Of a stretch of 64,000 bases of DNA, positions 35,520 to 43,456 are shown one piece after another. The stretch is taken from the NCBI GenBank assembly GCA_020637805.1, contig JACKJU010000012.1, positions 1 to 64,000 on the forward strand. Direction: 5' to 3'. The notes under the pieces were generated by a model. It was not told the DNA's origin, ran no database searches, and saw nothing but the letters and a program-made list of their open reading frames with translations. Numbering within the stretch: position 1 is the stretch's first letter; the number at the start of each line of letters is the position of its first letter. The DNA comes from Nitratireductor sp. (GTDB lineage: Bacteria > Pseudomonadota > Alphaproteobacteria > Rhizobiales > Rhizobiaceae). Made by a program: the position numbers and the translations under genes.

Positions 35520-35560
35520 GAAAAAAGCCTCCGTTGAGTACAGATTACCCCCCGCAACAT

Positions 35561-35584
35561 CCTGGAAGTTGCCCTGGAAGTTGC
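35561..35584. repeat. 12-base perfect tandem repeat upstream of glcB
   Basis: CCTGGAAGTTGC occurs twice head to tail (35561-35572 and 35573-35584), followed by a partial third CTTGG. It lies 42 bases before the glcB start codon, in its leader or promoter, and could be two regulator sites in phase or a simple duplication. Confidence 0.7.
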
Positions 35585-35672
35585 CTTGGTGAACAGTTTT
35601 CTAGTCCGAAGGCTGCAATTTGTCACCCCTTGTGAGGAACAAGGAAGGGCGACTTTAGGCACAGGCAGACAT

Positions 35673-35701
35673 CTTGAAGAGGCAAGCGGTATCTACCATA
35701 T
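35673..35701 (+). promoter_or_regulatory. candidate heat-shock (sigma-32) promoter of hsp20
   Basis: CTTGAA at 35673-35678 and CCATAT at 35696-35701 resemble the -35 and -10 elements of sigma-32 promoters, though the spacing (17 bases) is on the long side and the -10 is imperfect. It lies about 95 bases upstream of the hsp20 ATG, so a leader of about 90 bases would result. Confidence 0.35.
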
Positions 35702-35796
35702 CTTGATTGTACGGCGCTTCGGGCCGGCCACACGGAATTGCCGCTGACTGCGTACCGGGTTGAACGGATGCAGGCGGGGTTCGGAAAGGAAACGAC

Positions 35797-36216
35797 ATGA
35801 ATCGCATTTCTGCCTTCGCGAGTCCCCTTCTTCTCGGCTTCGAGGAGATGGAGAGGATGATCGACAAGATCTCCCGGTCAGGCGACGGATACCCTCCCTA
35901 CAACGTAGAGCGCATCATCGAAGAGGGCACCGTAAGCCTTCGCATCACGCTGGCCGTGGCAGGGTTCACCGATGAAGACCTTGAGGTTCTCGTCGAGAAC
36001 AACCAGCTCATCATCCGTGGCCGCCAGGAGCAGGACACCGGACGGGATTTCCTGCATCGCGGTATCGCGGCGCGCCAGTTCCAGAAATCCTTCGTGCTTG
36101 CCGACGGGATAGAGGTAGGCGAGGCGGTCCTGAAAAACGGCCTTCTCGCAATCGACCTGACCCGGCCCGAGCCCAAGGTAGCCGCCCGCAAGATCAGGAT
36201 CAGCCAGATCGACTGA
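35797..36216 (+). CDS. Hsp20-family small heat shock protein
   Basis: 139 aa. ATP-independent holdase that keeps unfolding proteins soluble. Alpha-crystallin domain from YNVERIIEEGTVSLRITLAVAGF through LIIRGRQEQD to the domain end NGLLAIDLTRP; the N-terminus starts PLLLGFEEMERMIDKI as in IbpA-like rhizobial proteins. The C-terminal I-x-I anchor is IRI in RKIRISQID, used for oligomer assembly. GGAAAGGA precedes the ATG. A clear ROSE RNA thermometer was not found. Followed by the DUF1150 gene after 35 bases. Confidence 0.95.
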   Translation: MNRISAFASPLLLGFEEMERMIDKISRSGDGYPPYNVERIIEEGTVSLRITLAVAGFTDEDLEVLVENNQLIIRGRQEQDTGRDFLHRGIAARQFQKSFVLADGIEVGEAVLKNGLLAIDLTRPEPKVAARKIRISQID

Positions 36217-36251
36217 ACGGTCGCGCGCGGTACAGCGTAAGGAGAAGAGAC

Positions 36252-36509
36252 ATGCAACACGATCTCGAAATGCACAAAATGGCCAATGAAGAGCTGTTAT
36301 CGCTCGGCCAGGGCCATATCGCCTATCTGAAGAAGGTTACAGGCGCGGAAGCCATCGAAATGGGTGCTTTTGCCGAGCAGATGGACCCGAATGCCGTCTA
36401 TTGGGGCCTCTATTCCGCCAATGGCGAAACGCTCGCCGTTTGCGACAGCCCCGCTTCGGCATGGGCATTTGCAAACGATGCCGACCTTGTGCCCGTTCAT
36501 ACCCACTGA
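36252..36509 (+). CDS. DUF1150 family protein
   Basis: 85 aa, soluble. The conserved core is YLKKVTGAEAI, WGLYSANGETLAVCDSPASAWAFANDADLVPVHTH. Small partners of hsp20 in alphaproteobacteria carry this domain; function unknown. It sits 35 bases after hsp20 with AAGGAGAAG upstream of the ATG, so it is almost certainly in the same heat-shock transcript, ended by the hairpin at 36601. Confidence 0.9.
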   Translation: MQHDLEMHKMANEELLSLGQGHIAYLKKVTGAEAIEMGAFAEQMDPNAVYWGLYSANGETLAVCDSPASAWAFANDADLVPVHTH

Positions 36510-36599
36510 GCGGGTGCTTCAGGCACGTAAACTTGGATGACCGTCTCCGGCCTCCCGGCTATCCTGGAGGAAAATCCGGCGCCAATCGTTCCCGGAAAA

Positions 36600-36627
36600 C
36601 AAAAGGCAGGCCTTAGGCCTGCCTTTG
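36600..36627. terminator. bidirectional terminator between DUF1150 and ptsN genes
   Basis: AAAGGCAGGCC pairs with GGCCTGCCTTT with only TTA as loop. T-rich sequence follows on the plus strand (TTTGTATTTT) and TTTTG on the minus strand. It separates the convergent hsp20-DUF1150 and ptsN units. Confidence 0.88.
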
Positions 36628-36652
36628 TATTTTCTGGAGACGGTACTGGAAG

Positions 36653-37114
36653 TTACGCCGCGTCTGCGGCCTTTTCCGAAAGCATCGACCAGACAGCGCT
36701 GGCATCAGAAGCGTTTCTCAGCCTTTGCACCATTTCCGGTGTGCGCAGGAGACGCGCCACCCGCGACAACGCCTTGAGGTGATCGGCGCCCGCTTCCTCG
36801 GAAGCCAGGAGCAGGAAGACGACATCCACCGGCTGGTCGTCCTGCGCCTCGAAATCGATTGGCTTGTCGAGGCGGGCAAAAATGCCGGTCACTTCCTCAA
36901 GACCCGGAAGCTTGCCGTGCGGAATGGCAATGCCGTTGCCGACACCGGTCGAACCCAGACGTTCGCGCTGCAGAAGCGTGTCGAATATCTGTCTCGACTC
37001 GATGCCGGTCTTTTTCGAAGCCGCATCGGCAAGCATGCTCAAGAGCTGCTTCTTGGAGCTCGCCTTCATTGGCACGAGCACGTCATCCTGAGAAATCAGG
37101 TCCGTGAGATCCAT
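36653..37114 (-). CDS. ptsN: nitrogen-regulatory PTS enzyme IIA (IIA-Ntr)
   Basis: 153 aa from the ATG at 37114, which puts the phosphorylated His in IAIPHGKLP at position 66. It accepts phosphate from NPr in the PTS-Ntr chain and tunes potassium transport, nitrogen and sigma-54-related functions. The fold markers DLISQDDVLVPMKASSKKQLL and VVFLLLASEEAGADHLKALSRVARLL are present. It lies downstream of hpf and rpoN on the same strand, the classic rpoN cluster. Confidence 0.96.
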   Translation of the reverse strand: MDLTDLISQDDVLVPMKASSKKQLLSMLADAASKKTGIESRQIFDTLLQRERLGSTGVGNGIAIPHGKLPGLEEVTGIFARLDKPIDFEAQDDQPVDVVFLLLASEEAGADHLKALSRVARLLRTPEMVQRLRNASDASAVWSMLSEKAADAA

Positions 37115-37168
37115 CAAAAAAGCCCCTGTTGCCCTTGTTTGCTGATCCGGTTGTGCGGGATTGCGCTG

Positions 37169-37732
37169 TCAGGCGCTGCGTGACGGGTCGACCCAGCCGA
37201 TATTGCCGTCGGCGCGGCGGTAGACCACGTTGGTTTCACCGTTCGAGGAGTTGCGGAACACGACGACCGGCTTGCCGGTAAGGTCGAGCTCTACAACCGC
37301 CTGGGCCACGGTCTGGGTGTTGATCACGGTAGTGGACTCGGCCACGATGGCCGGTGCGAAATCCTCGCTGACTTCTTCCTCGGTTGGTGTCTCGAAAACC
37401 GAGTAGAAAGCGGGATTGGTCTTGGGTTCCACATTGCTGTGGTGGTCTTTCAGGCGGCGCTTGTAGCGGCGCAGACGTTTTTCAAGCTTGTCTGCGGCGT
37501 CGTCGAATGCCGAACCGGCTTCGGTGCCGCGTGCGGTCACGGTCAGTTCGGCGCCGCTGTCAAGGTGAATGCGGCAGTCGCATTCAAACCAGGGGCCCGA
37601 TTTTTCCAGCGTCACCTGGCCCGAATATCCATGTCCGAAATACTTGGTTACGGCTTCCTCGATACGGCCTTCAATACGGTCCGTGAGGGCCTCTCCGACG
37701 TTCATCTGTTTACCTGAAATGTTTAGGCTCAT
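37169..37732 (-). CDS. hpf: ribosome hibernation promoting factor, long form
   Basis: 187 aa. The N-terminal domain (residues 1-105) is the ribosome-binding HPF/YfiA fold with basic patch RLRRYKRRLKDHH. After an acidic linker (TEEEVSEDFAP) the C-terminal domain (about 130-187) has VAQAVVELDLTGKPVVVFRN and GNIGWVDPSR; this domain pairs two 70S ribosomes into a 100S dimer. Long HPF is the usual form outside enterics. Between rpoN and ptsN as in most rhizobia. AAGGAAAAA precedes the start. Confidence 0.96.
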   Translation of the reverse strand: MSLNISGKQMNVGEALTDRIEGRIEEAVTKYFGHGYSGQVTLEKSGPWFECDCRIHLDSGAELTVTARGTEAGSAFDDAADKLEKRLRRYKRRLKDHHSNVEPKTNPAFYSVFETPTEEEVSEDFAPAIVAESTTVINTQTVAQAVVELDLTGKPVVVFRNSSNGETNVVYRRADGNIGWVDPSRSA

Positions 37733-38053
37733 CGTTTTTCCTTGCGGATTGTTTTTCGACTATTGCCGGCGTGGACGCGAATGGTCATGCACGCTCGGAC
37801 ACCTATTCTAGACCTTTTGAATGTGTCGGAGAAGGTTGACGACTCAAATTATCCGGTTGTGTTGGCGATTTCCGGCCCGGCTCCGCATTGTACCCTGCTT
37901 TGCGTCCGGCGGTCTGTCCACAGGCCCTCACCTCGGGCCGTCCATCCGGGCAGCCCGCCCGGACGATGCGGGCGCTGTGTATGCGCAGCCGGGTGCTATG
38001 TCAAGGACGCCGGACGCCTTGTAACATGTCGTGATCGGACGGAATCCGTAACT
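37733..38053. other. 321-base gap between rpoN and hpf
   Basis: No coding sequence supported. It contains a hairpin TCCGGGC (37945-37951) / GCCCGGA (37957-37963) without a T-run in either direction, so it may slow or protect the transcript rather than end it. The part next to hpf (37740-37830) is richer in AT and likely holds the hpf promoter. Confidence 0.6.
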
Positions 38054-39598
38054 TCAGGAGATTGCGAGCGCCGCGCGTTTCTCGCGCCGGCGTTGTACCG
38101 ACGAGGGAATGTTCATCGCTTCGCGGTACTTTGCGACCGTTCGTCGCGCGATATCGACGCCCTGCTTGTTGAGGATGTCGACGATCGTGTCATCGGAAAG
38201 CACCTTGTCCGCCTTTTCGCCTTCGATGAGGCGGCGGATTTCGTGGCGCACCGATTCGGCGGAGTGGCTTTCATCACCGCCGGTAGCCTGAATTGCTGCG
38301 GTAAAGAAGAATTTCAACTCGAACAGGCCGCGATTGGTCAGCACATATTTGTTCGACGTCACCCGGCTCACGGTTGATTCGTGCACCCCGATGGCATCTG
38401 CCACCTGCTTCAGGCTCATCGGCTTGAGGTGCCGGATGCCGAATGCAAAGAAACCGTCCTGCTGGCGAACGACTTCCGTCATCACCTTCAGTATCGTCTG
38501 GGCGCGCTGCTCGAGGCTGCGAACGAGCCAGTTCGCATTCTGCAGGCAGTCCGTGATGAATGCCTTTTCGCGTTTGTCGCCATTCTTGCGCGAAAGCACC
38601 GCCTGGTAGGTCTGGTTGACGAGGACTCGCGGCAGGGCATCCGGGTTGAGTTCCACCGCGAACCCGCCATCCGGGCGTTCCGAAACGAAGACATCGGGAA
38701 TGACCGTCTGCACCGGCGTGTGGTCGAAGGCCCGCGCCGGGCGCGGATCGAGGAGGCGGATTTCCTCCATCATCTGCATGATGTCCTCGAGATCCACTTG
38801 GCACAGTTTCCTGAGCTGGTTGAAATCGCGGCGGGCCAGGAGATCGAGATTGGAGATCAGGCAGGCCATCGCCGGGTCGAAACGATCGCGCTCCTTCAAC
38901 TGCATGGACAGGCATTCCGACAGGTCGCGCGCGCCGATTCCCGTAGGCTCGAGCTGCTGCACATGGGCGAGCGCAGTCAGGACGGTCTCCTCCGGCACGC
39001 CAAGCTGGAGGGCAATCTCGCCGGTCTCGCGGCGCATGTAGCCGTCCTCGTCCAGCGAATCGATCAACTCACCCGCGACAAGGCGTTCGACAGCGGAAAG
39101 CTTCATGACCGCAAGCTGCTCGTTGAGATGGTCGCGAAGGGTCACTGTCCCGGCCGTGAATTCCTCGAGATTGTAGGCCTCGGCCGACGCCATGGACGGT
39201 CCGGACGAAGAGCCAAGCCCGCCGCCGGTCGTGTGGAAGGCTTCCGAACCTTCCTCGCCGCCGGAACGGTCACCGTCGAACTCGTTTTCGAAATTGGAGT
39301 CGAGCTTTTCTTCCAGCGCTTGGCGGCTCGTGTCGAGTTCGTCGCTGACCCCTGCGCTGTCCTGTTTCTTTTCGGAGGAAGCTTCCGGTGGCGCTTCGCG
39401 GCCCTGCTCGCCGCTGCGCACGTAATCGGTTGCGCTTTCGTCGGCGAGTTCGAGCAGCGGGTTCTTCTCCATCTCCTGCTCGATATGCTGAAGCAGCTCG
39501 ATGCTGTTCATCTGGAGCAGCTTGATCGACTGCACCAGCTGGGGCGTCATCGCCAGATTTTGCGTCTGCCGCGCTTGTAGCTTGACGGAAACTGCCAT
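38054..39598 (-). CDS. rpoN: RNA polymerase sigma-54 factor
   Basis: 514 aa. Region I (MAVSVKLQARQTQNLAMTPQLVQSIKLLQ) is Gln- and Leu-rich and binds activators. A long acidic and Ser/Glu-rich linker (about 55-135) follows, then the core-binding region and the DNA-binding part: DAIGVHESTVSRVTSNKY and the RpoN box ARRTVAKYREAMNIP near the end. It directs polymerase to -24/-12 promoters with AAA+ activators. AGGAATA precedes the ATG. Upstream lies lptB, downstream hpf and ptsN. Confidence 0.97.
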   Translation of the reverse strand: MAVSVKLQARQTQNLAMTPQLVQSIKLLQMNSIELLQHIEQEMEKNPLLELADESATDYVRSGEQGREAPPEASSEKKQDSAGVSDELDTSRQALEEKLDSNFENEFDGDRSGGEEGSEAFHTTGGGLGSSSGPSMASAEAYNLEEFTAGTVTLRDHLNEQLAVMKLSAVERLVAGELIDSLDEDGYMRRETGEIALQLGVPEETVLTALAHVQQLEPTGIGARDLSECLSMQLKERDRFDPAMACLISNLDLLARRDFNQLRKLCQVDLEDIMQMMEEIRLLDPRPARAFDHTPVQTVIPDVFVSERPDGGFAVELNPDALPRVLVNQTYQAVLSRKNGDKREKAFITDCLQNANWLVRSLEQRAQTILKVMTEVVRQQDGFFAFGIRHLKPMSLKQVADAIGVHESTVSRVTSNKYVLTNRGLFELKFFFTAAIQATGGDESHSAESVRHEIRRLIEGEKADKVLSDDTIVDILNKQGVDIARRTVAKYREAMNIPSSVQRRREKRAALAIS

Positions 39599-39679
39599 TA
39601 TTCCTGCAACTCTCGTGGGTTCCGGGGCCGGAAATCCGGTTGGCCCGGTTTTTGCAAGATCTATATCAGCAGATCATTT

Positions 39680-40597
39680 TCAAAGTGTAAACTGTTCCCC
39701 TAGGTAAGTCCTGCGGACGTCCGGGTTGGAAACGATCTGTTCCGGCGTGCCGTGGGTCAGTACCCGGCCGCTGCTGATGATGTAGGCCCGGTCGATGAGG
39801 CCAAGGGTTTCGCGCACATTGTGGTCTGTGATCAGGACGCCGATTCCCCGGCTGGTGAGGTGGCGCACAAGATTCTGGATATCGCCTACGGCAATCGGGT
39901 CGATGCCGGCGAATGGTTCGTCGAGCAGCATGAAGGCGGGACGTGTAGCCAGCGCGCGGGCAATTTCGCAGCGCCTGCGCTCGCCGCCCGAAAGCGCGAT
40001 GGAAGGGGACTTGCGCAAATGGGTGATCGAGAATTCCTCGAGCAGGGCGTCCAACTGGCGCTCCCGCTCCTTGCGGCTTGGCTCGACCACTTCCAGCACT
40101 GCGCGGATATTGTTTTCAACCGACAGGCCGCGGAAGATCGAAGCCTCCTGCGGCAGATAGCCGATGCCGAGCCTTGCGCGCTGGTACATTGGAGTGCGCG
40201 TTATGTCATGGCCGTCCAGTTCGATCCTGCCCGCATCGGGCTGGATCAGGCCGGTGATCATGTAGAAGGTCGTGGTCTTTCCCGCACCGTTCGGGCCAAG
40301 CAGGCCCACTGCCTCGCCGCGCCGCACGCCAAGGCTTGCCCCGCGCACCACCTTGCGTGCCTTGAAGGATTTCTCCAGCCCGGTAACGAGCAGAACGCCC
40401 TCGCGCGAGCGTGGTTGCCGCGGCGGGAAATTCTGCGGCGCAGCGGGCGCACCCTCGGGTGCCGCCGGGCGCGGCCGCATCTGCGGTTCCGCGCGCTGGG
40501 CAGACGGACCGCGCGCTGCCGGGGTTTCCCCGGACAGGCCGGAAAGCCCGGGGATTTTCCCCAGCAGCGATCCGATAGCGGTCTTTTTGAATGGCAT
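39680..40597 (-). CDS. lptB: LPS export ABC transporter ATP-binding protein LptB, with N-terminal extension
   Basis: 305 aa from the ATG at 40597 (a GTG two codons upstream is possible). ATPase that powers LPS extraction by LptFG. Residues 1-65 form a Pro/Ala/Arg-rich, probably disordered extension not found in E. coli LptB. Then Walker A GPNGAGKTT, Q-loop LPQEASIF, signature LSGGERRRCEIARAL, Walker B FMLLDEPFAGIDP and switch His in ITDHNVRETL. With lptA and lptC it forms the usual lptC-lptA-lptB-rpoN run, although a repeat element lies between lptA and lptB. Confidence 0.95.
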   Translation of the reverse strand: MPFKKTAIGSLLGKIPGLSGLSGETPAARGPSAQRAEPQMRPRPAAPEGAPAAPQNFPPRQPRSREGVLLVTGLEKSFKARKVVRGASLGVRRGEAVGLLGPNGAGKTTTFYMITGLIQPDAGRIELDGHDITRTPMYQRARLGIGYLPQEASIFRGLSVENNIRAVLEVVEPSRKERERQLDALLEEFSITHLRKSPSIALSGGERRRCEIARALATRPAFMLLDEPFAGIDPIAVGDIQNLVRHLTSRGIGVLITDHNVRETLGLIDRAYIISSGRVLTHGTPEQIVSNPDVRRTYLGEQFTL

Positions 40598-40680
40598 GTT
40601 CACGCGGTTGTCCGGAAGATGGCGGTTGTCAGCTTCTAGACCATGTCACCTTGAGGTGTACATGGGGTTTCACAGGAAGC

Positions 40681-40740
40681 TGAACTCGATGTAATTCATA
40701 CCGGTTTTCACGATTCCGCAAAAACCGGAATAGCTCTAGA
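40681..40740 (-). repeat. palindromic intergenic repeat, copy B
   Basis: Read on the minus strand it runs TCTAGAGCTATTCCGGTTTTT, then GCGGAATCG as centre, then AAAACCGG and ATGAATTAC, ending in a CATCGAGTTCA tail also seen in copy C. It lies between the lptA stop and the lptB start. Confidence 0.8.
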
Positions 40741-40776
40741 GCATTTTGCAGGTTGGGCAAAGTGCTCGCTCTGCCA

Positions 40777-41337
40777 CTACTTGGCAGAGCCCGGAGTGAA
40801 CAGCATTTTTACCCGTCCACCCGATGCAGCACCGCCGCACGGCTCGAGTTTGGCAGAGTTGTTGGCAAGGTCGATCGAAAGCTTGCAACCGGTGACAATG
40901 TTGGAGCCTTGCGAAACCGTGACATTGCCGGAAAGCAGCGCGGTTTTCGACTGCATGTTGACGACGGCGGAATCCGCTGTTGCGGCCTGATCGCCGGAAC
41001 GCACTGCAACCTTCCCGGATGCCTCGATCTTGCGAACGTTTCCGCCAGCGCCCGTGTTCTCCCCCTGGCGCGCATAGGAGACCTTCAGCCGCGAGGTCTT
41101 GAGAATGGTCGTTCCCTGGACAACGTTGACATTGCCCTCGAACATCGCGACGCCCTGGGGGTCGATGACCTCCAGCCGGTCGGCCTCGATCTGGATCGGT
41201 TCCTTGGAATCGCGCATTCCGTCAAAGGCGCCGCCGAAATCCTGCGCGCCTGCATTACCAGCCGCGAATACGACTGAAAATGCGAGCAGCAGTACCGTCA
41301 GTGCTACCTTGATCTTGTTGTTCAATGTCTCGGGCAT
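40777..41337 (-). CDS. lptA: LPS transport periplasmic protein LptA
   Basis: 186 aa. Signal peptide: basic start, hydrophobic core VALTVLLLAFSVVFAAG, cleavage after GAQ or nearby. The mature part is the OstA-type beta-jellyroll: IQIEADRLEVIDPQGVAMFEGNV.VVQG and SGNVTVSQGSNIVTGCKLSIDLANNSAKLE. It bridges LptC and LptD and carries LPS across the periplasm. 33 bases downstream of lptC. Ends ..MLFTPGSAK. Confidence 0.93.
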   Translation of the reverse strand: MPETLNNKIKVALTVLLLAFSVVFAAGNAGAQDFGGAFDGMRDSKEPIQIEADRLEVIDPQGVAMFEGNVNVVQGTTILKTSRLKVSYARQGENTGAGGNVRKIEASGKVAVRSGDQAATADSAVVNMQSKTALLSGNVTVSQGSNIVTGCKLSIDLANNSAKLEPCGGAASGGRVKMLFTPGSAK

Positions 41338-41370
41338 GAAGTTTCCGATTTTCCGGGTGTCTCGTTAAGG

Positions 41371-42033
41371 TCAGTTTGCAGTGGCGGTCTTGAGGCTGCC
41401 GTCCTGCTTGATCTTGTCGGGGTAGATCGTCATTCGGACGCGGTCTTCAAGGATGATGCGCTTGCCGTTGTCCTCGACCTGGAGCCTGTTGGCCGAAATC
41501 CTGGCCTGGATACTGGTGAGCGAAACCGGGCTTTGCGTGGCCAGTGTTCCGGCATCGATATCCACATCTGCATCCTGCAGGGTCATCGACATGCCGTCCG
41601 CCGTTGTCACATTCACTTCGCCGCCAAGCTTCAGCGTCTTGGCCTTGGAGTTGTACAGGCCGTTGCCCGCGATGATCTTCGCGTTGGTCGTGTCGTCCAT
41701 CGGAACATCGGCCGAAATCTCGCTCAGCTGGATGAGGTCGGGCTGAGTAGCGTCCTGAACGGCCTGCCGCGCGGTCACGTAATAGGGCCGGTTCTGGTCG
41801 TCCTGTCCCTTGAGTTCGGGGTTCTGCATGACCATTCGCCCGTTCTCGACTTGCGCCTCGACGAGGAATGGATCGGTTTCGCTGCTGCCCGAGAGCATCC
41901 AGGCGCCGCCAATGATGACGATCATTGCAACGGCGACGGCAGGCAGCACGATGCGCATTCTGCGCACCATTCCGGAATGGGCGTTGGCCTTGAGGAAGGC
42001 CGAAACGTCGCGCTGCCCCGTCAGGAAGTCCAT
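41371..42033 (-). CDS. lptC: LPS export system protein LptC (5' end probably frame-broken)
   Basis: 220 aa from the ATG at 42033. One TM anchor (about residues 28-48, RIVLPAVAVAMIVIIGG) and a periplasmic jellyroll with DVPMDDTTNAKIIAGNGLYN and MTLQDADVDIDAGTL. It receives LPS from LptBFG and hands it to LptA. The true start is probably further up, at the ATG at 42255 (AAAGAGG upstream): a sensible Pro/Gln-rich N-terminus continues through three frames with one extra base near 42185-42220 and one C missing from a C-run near 42096. The gene may therefore be intact in the organism and damaged only in this sequence. Confidence 0.85.
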   Translation of the reverse strand: MDFLTGQRDVSAFLKANAHSGMVRRMRIVLPAVAVAMIVIIGGAWMLSGSSETDPFLVEAQVENGRMVMQNPELKGQDDQNRPYYVTARQAVQDATQPDLIQLSEISADVPMDDTTNAKIIAGNGLYNSKAKTLKLGGEVNVTTADGMSMTLQDADVDIDAGTLATQSPVSLTSIQARISANRLQVEDNGKRIILEDRVRMTIYPDKIKQDGSLKTATAN

Positions 42034-42413
42034 GTCGGGTCCGGGGTTGGAACCGTTGCCGTGGTGCCCCCGGTTTTCGGCCTGGGGCGAAACCTGGGGT
42101 GCACGGTAGGCTTGCCGGGAAGGGTGTCCTGCGGGTTGTCGGCTTGAGGCGCGTACGGCTGAACGCCGTCAGGATATGCCGACGCGGACACGCCCAGCCA
42201 TATTGGCCTGCGCGCTGTGCGGCATGTCGTTCCGGTTTTGCGGCCACTCGTTCATCAGCCTCTTTGTGCTTCGCCTGCAGGTTGAACCCAGGTGCCGGAA
42301 TGTGATCCGGCCATGCAGCGGGCAGGAAACACGTATTCGGGGTTTTTGGGGCGGTGTCCCGTGCGCTTCCCGCCGGCGGCTTCCTGCACGCTGACCATTG
42401 CCTGGAGCGGGCT

Positions 42414-43021
42414 TCAGCTGTGCGAAGATGTCTTCCTCGCTCCAGCCCATCAGGTCGAGTTTTCGCGACGGCGGAAGCGGAAGCATTCAGCCGCGATTTT
42501 CTCGCGCTTCGCGCTTAAGCCTTGCATCCAGGCAATCGCGCAGCTGGTGCAGGTAGAGAACATCGCTGGCCGCGTATTCGAGTTGCGCGCCTCGCTCAGT
42601 TCGTCAGTGCCCAGTCGGAACTCTGTTGCTGCTTGGAAATGTCGATGCCGAGAAACTCGCGGACAATCTCCTTCAATCCGTGCCGGTCGGTATAGGTTCG
42701 CGTCAGCCTGGAGGCGATCTTTTGTGCAATAGACCGGGGTTGCCTCTGCACCGAACAGAGTGCAGCAGGACCGCGATGTCGAAACGTCGAAATGGAATAT
42801 CTTCGTCTTTGTGCGGTCGCGCAGAAGTTTGGCGATGTTCGGCGCCTTTTCTGCCCGCGCTCGATCTGGACGACGTCGGCTGTGCCGTCTCCTGGCGACA
42901 GCTGGACGACGCATAGCCGGTCGCGAAGCGGGTTCAGCCCCTGTGTCTCGGTGTCGATGGCAACATCGCCGTGTAGCGTGAAAGATCGGGAAGGCTCGCC
43001 CTTGTGAAAGCGGATGGTCAG
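42414..43021 (-). pseudogene. rnd: ribonuclease D (short form) gene with several frameshifts
   Basis: Minus-strand fragments in three frames give one short RNase D (about 205 aa): TIRFHKGE, DVAIDTETQGLNP.RDRLCVVQLSPGDGTADVVQI (exonuclease DEDD motif I), then APNIAKLLRD with KIFHFD, PVYCTKIASRLTRTYTDRHGLKEIV, DISKQQQSSDW, and LDLMGWSEEDIFA near the end. The start codon appears as CTG (43019-43021) after GGAGA where ATG is expected. Near the 5' end two opposite indels lie close together (extra C, missing G) and restore the frame, and a final one precedes the expected stop at 42414. Upstream of lptC, its usual place. Confidence 0.8.
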
Positions 43022-43400
43022 AAAAATATCTCCGGTGGCTGCGGCGTTTCCGGGCAATCCGGGCCGGCTGCCAACCGATGAACCCGCCTAGGTAACATGC
43101 CCGGTAACTCTGAATGAATGGACTGGGCCAAGTTGTTAGCGGTTCGCAGGGTTTCTGGCAAACGTGAATCGTCTGGGCAGATCATCCTTTCCATATCGCC
43201 CGCCAGCCGTAAAGAAAACCTTGCCGCAGGCCTTGCGGCGAACTGGAACCGCAACGCGAACAGCCCGCACGGGAGGGTGCGGGCTGCCCTGTGCCTGTCT
43301 TTATACTTGTCCGGCGATGCAGCCCGCCGGCCAGGAGGATTGGACAGGATCCTGGACCGTGTCAGCTTCCGCTGCACACGGATAGTCCTCAGCAAACGAC
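43022..43400. other. non-coding gap between rnd and aldehyde dehydrogenase remains
   Basis: No coding frame supported. A perfect 10-bp hairpin CAGCCCGCAC (43261-43270) / GTGCGGGCTG (43277-43286) is present with no clear T-run; it could end transcription of the aldehyde dehydrogenase gene on the minus strand. The rest shows nothing recognisable. Confidence 0.55.
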
Positions 43401-43456
43401 TGAACTCTATGACGCATTCGGTTTTTCTGATTCCATCAAACCTGAATTGCTCTAGA
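43401..43456 (-). repeat. palindromic intergenic repeat, copy C
   Basis: On the minus strand: TCTAGAGCAATTCAGGTTT, centre GATGGAATCAG, then AAAAACCGAATGCG and the tail CATAGAGTTCA. It matches copy A over the palindrome and copy B over the tail. Its end overlaps the stop codon of the aldehyde dehydrogenase gene (43452-43454). Confidence 0.85.

Noticed and set aside
33360..35537. 725-residue open frame antisense to glcB
   Set aside because: Same cause; malate synthase on the other strand is certain.
35702..35796. ROSE RNA thermometer in the hsp20 leader
   Set aside because: No anti-Shine-Dalgarno stem of the ROSE type could be found against the GGAAAGGA site.
24200..37145. 16-base match CCCTTGTTTGCTGATC upstream of the GT4 and ptsN genes
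   Set aside because: A single shared 16-mer in 64 kb can occur by chance; no third copy or palindrome.
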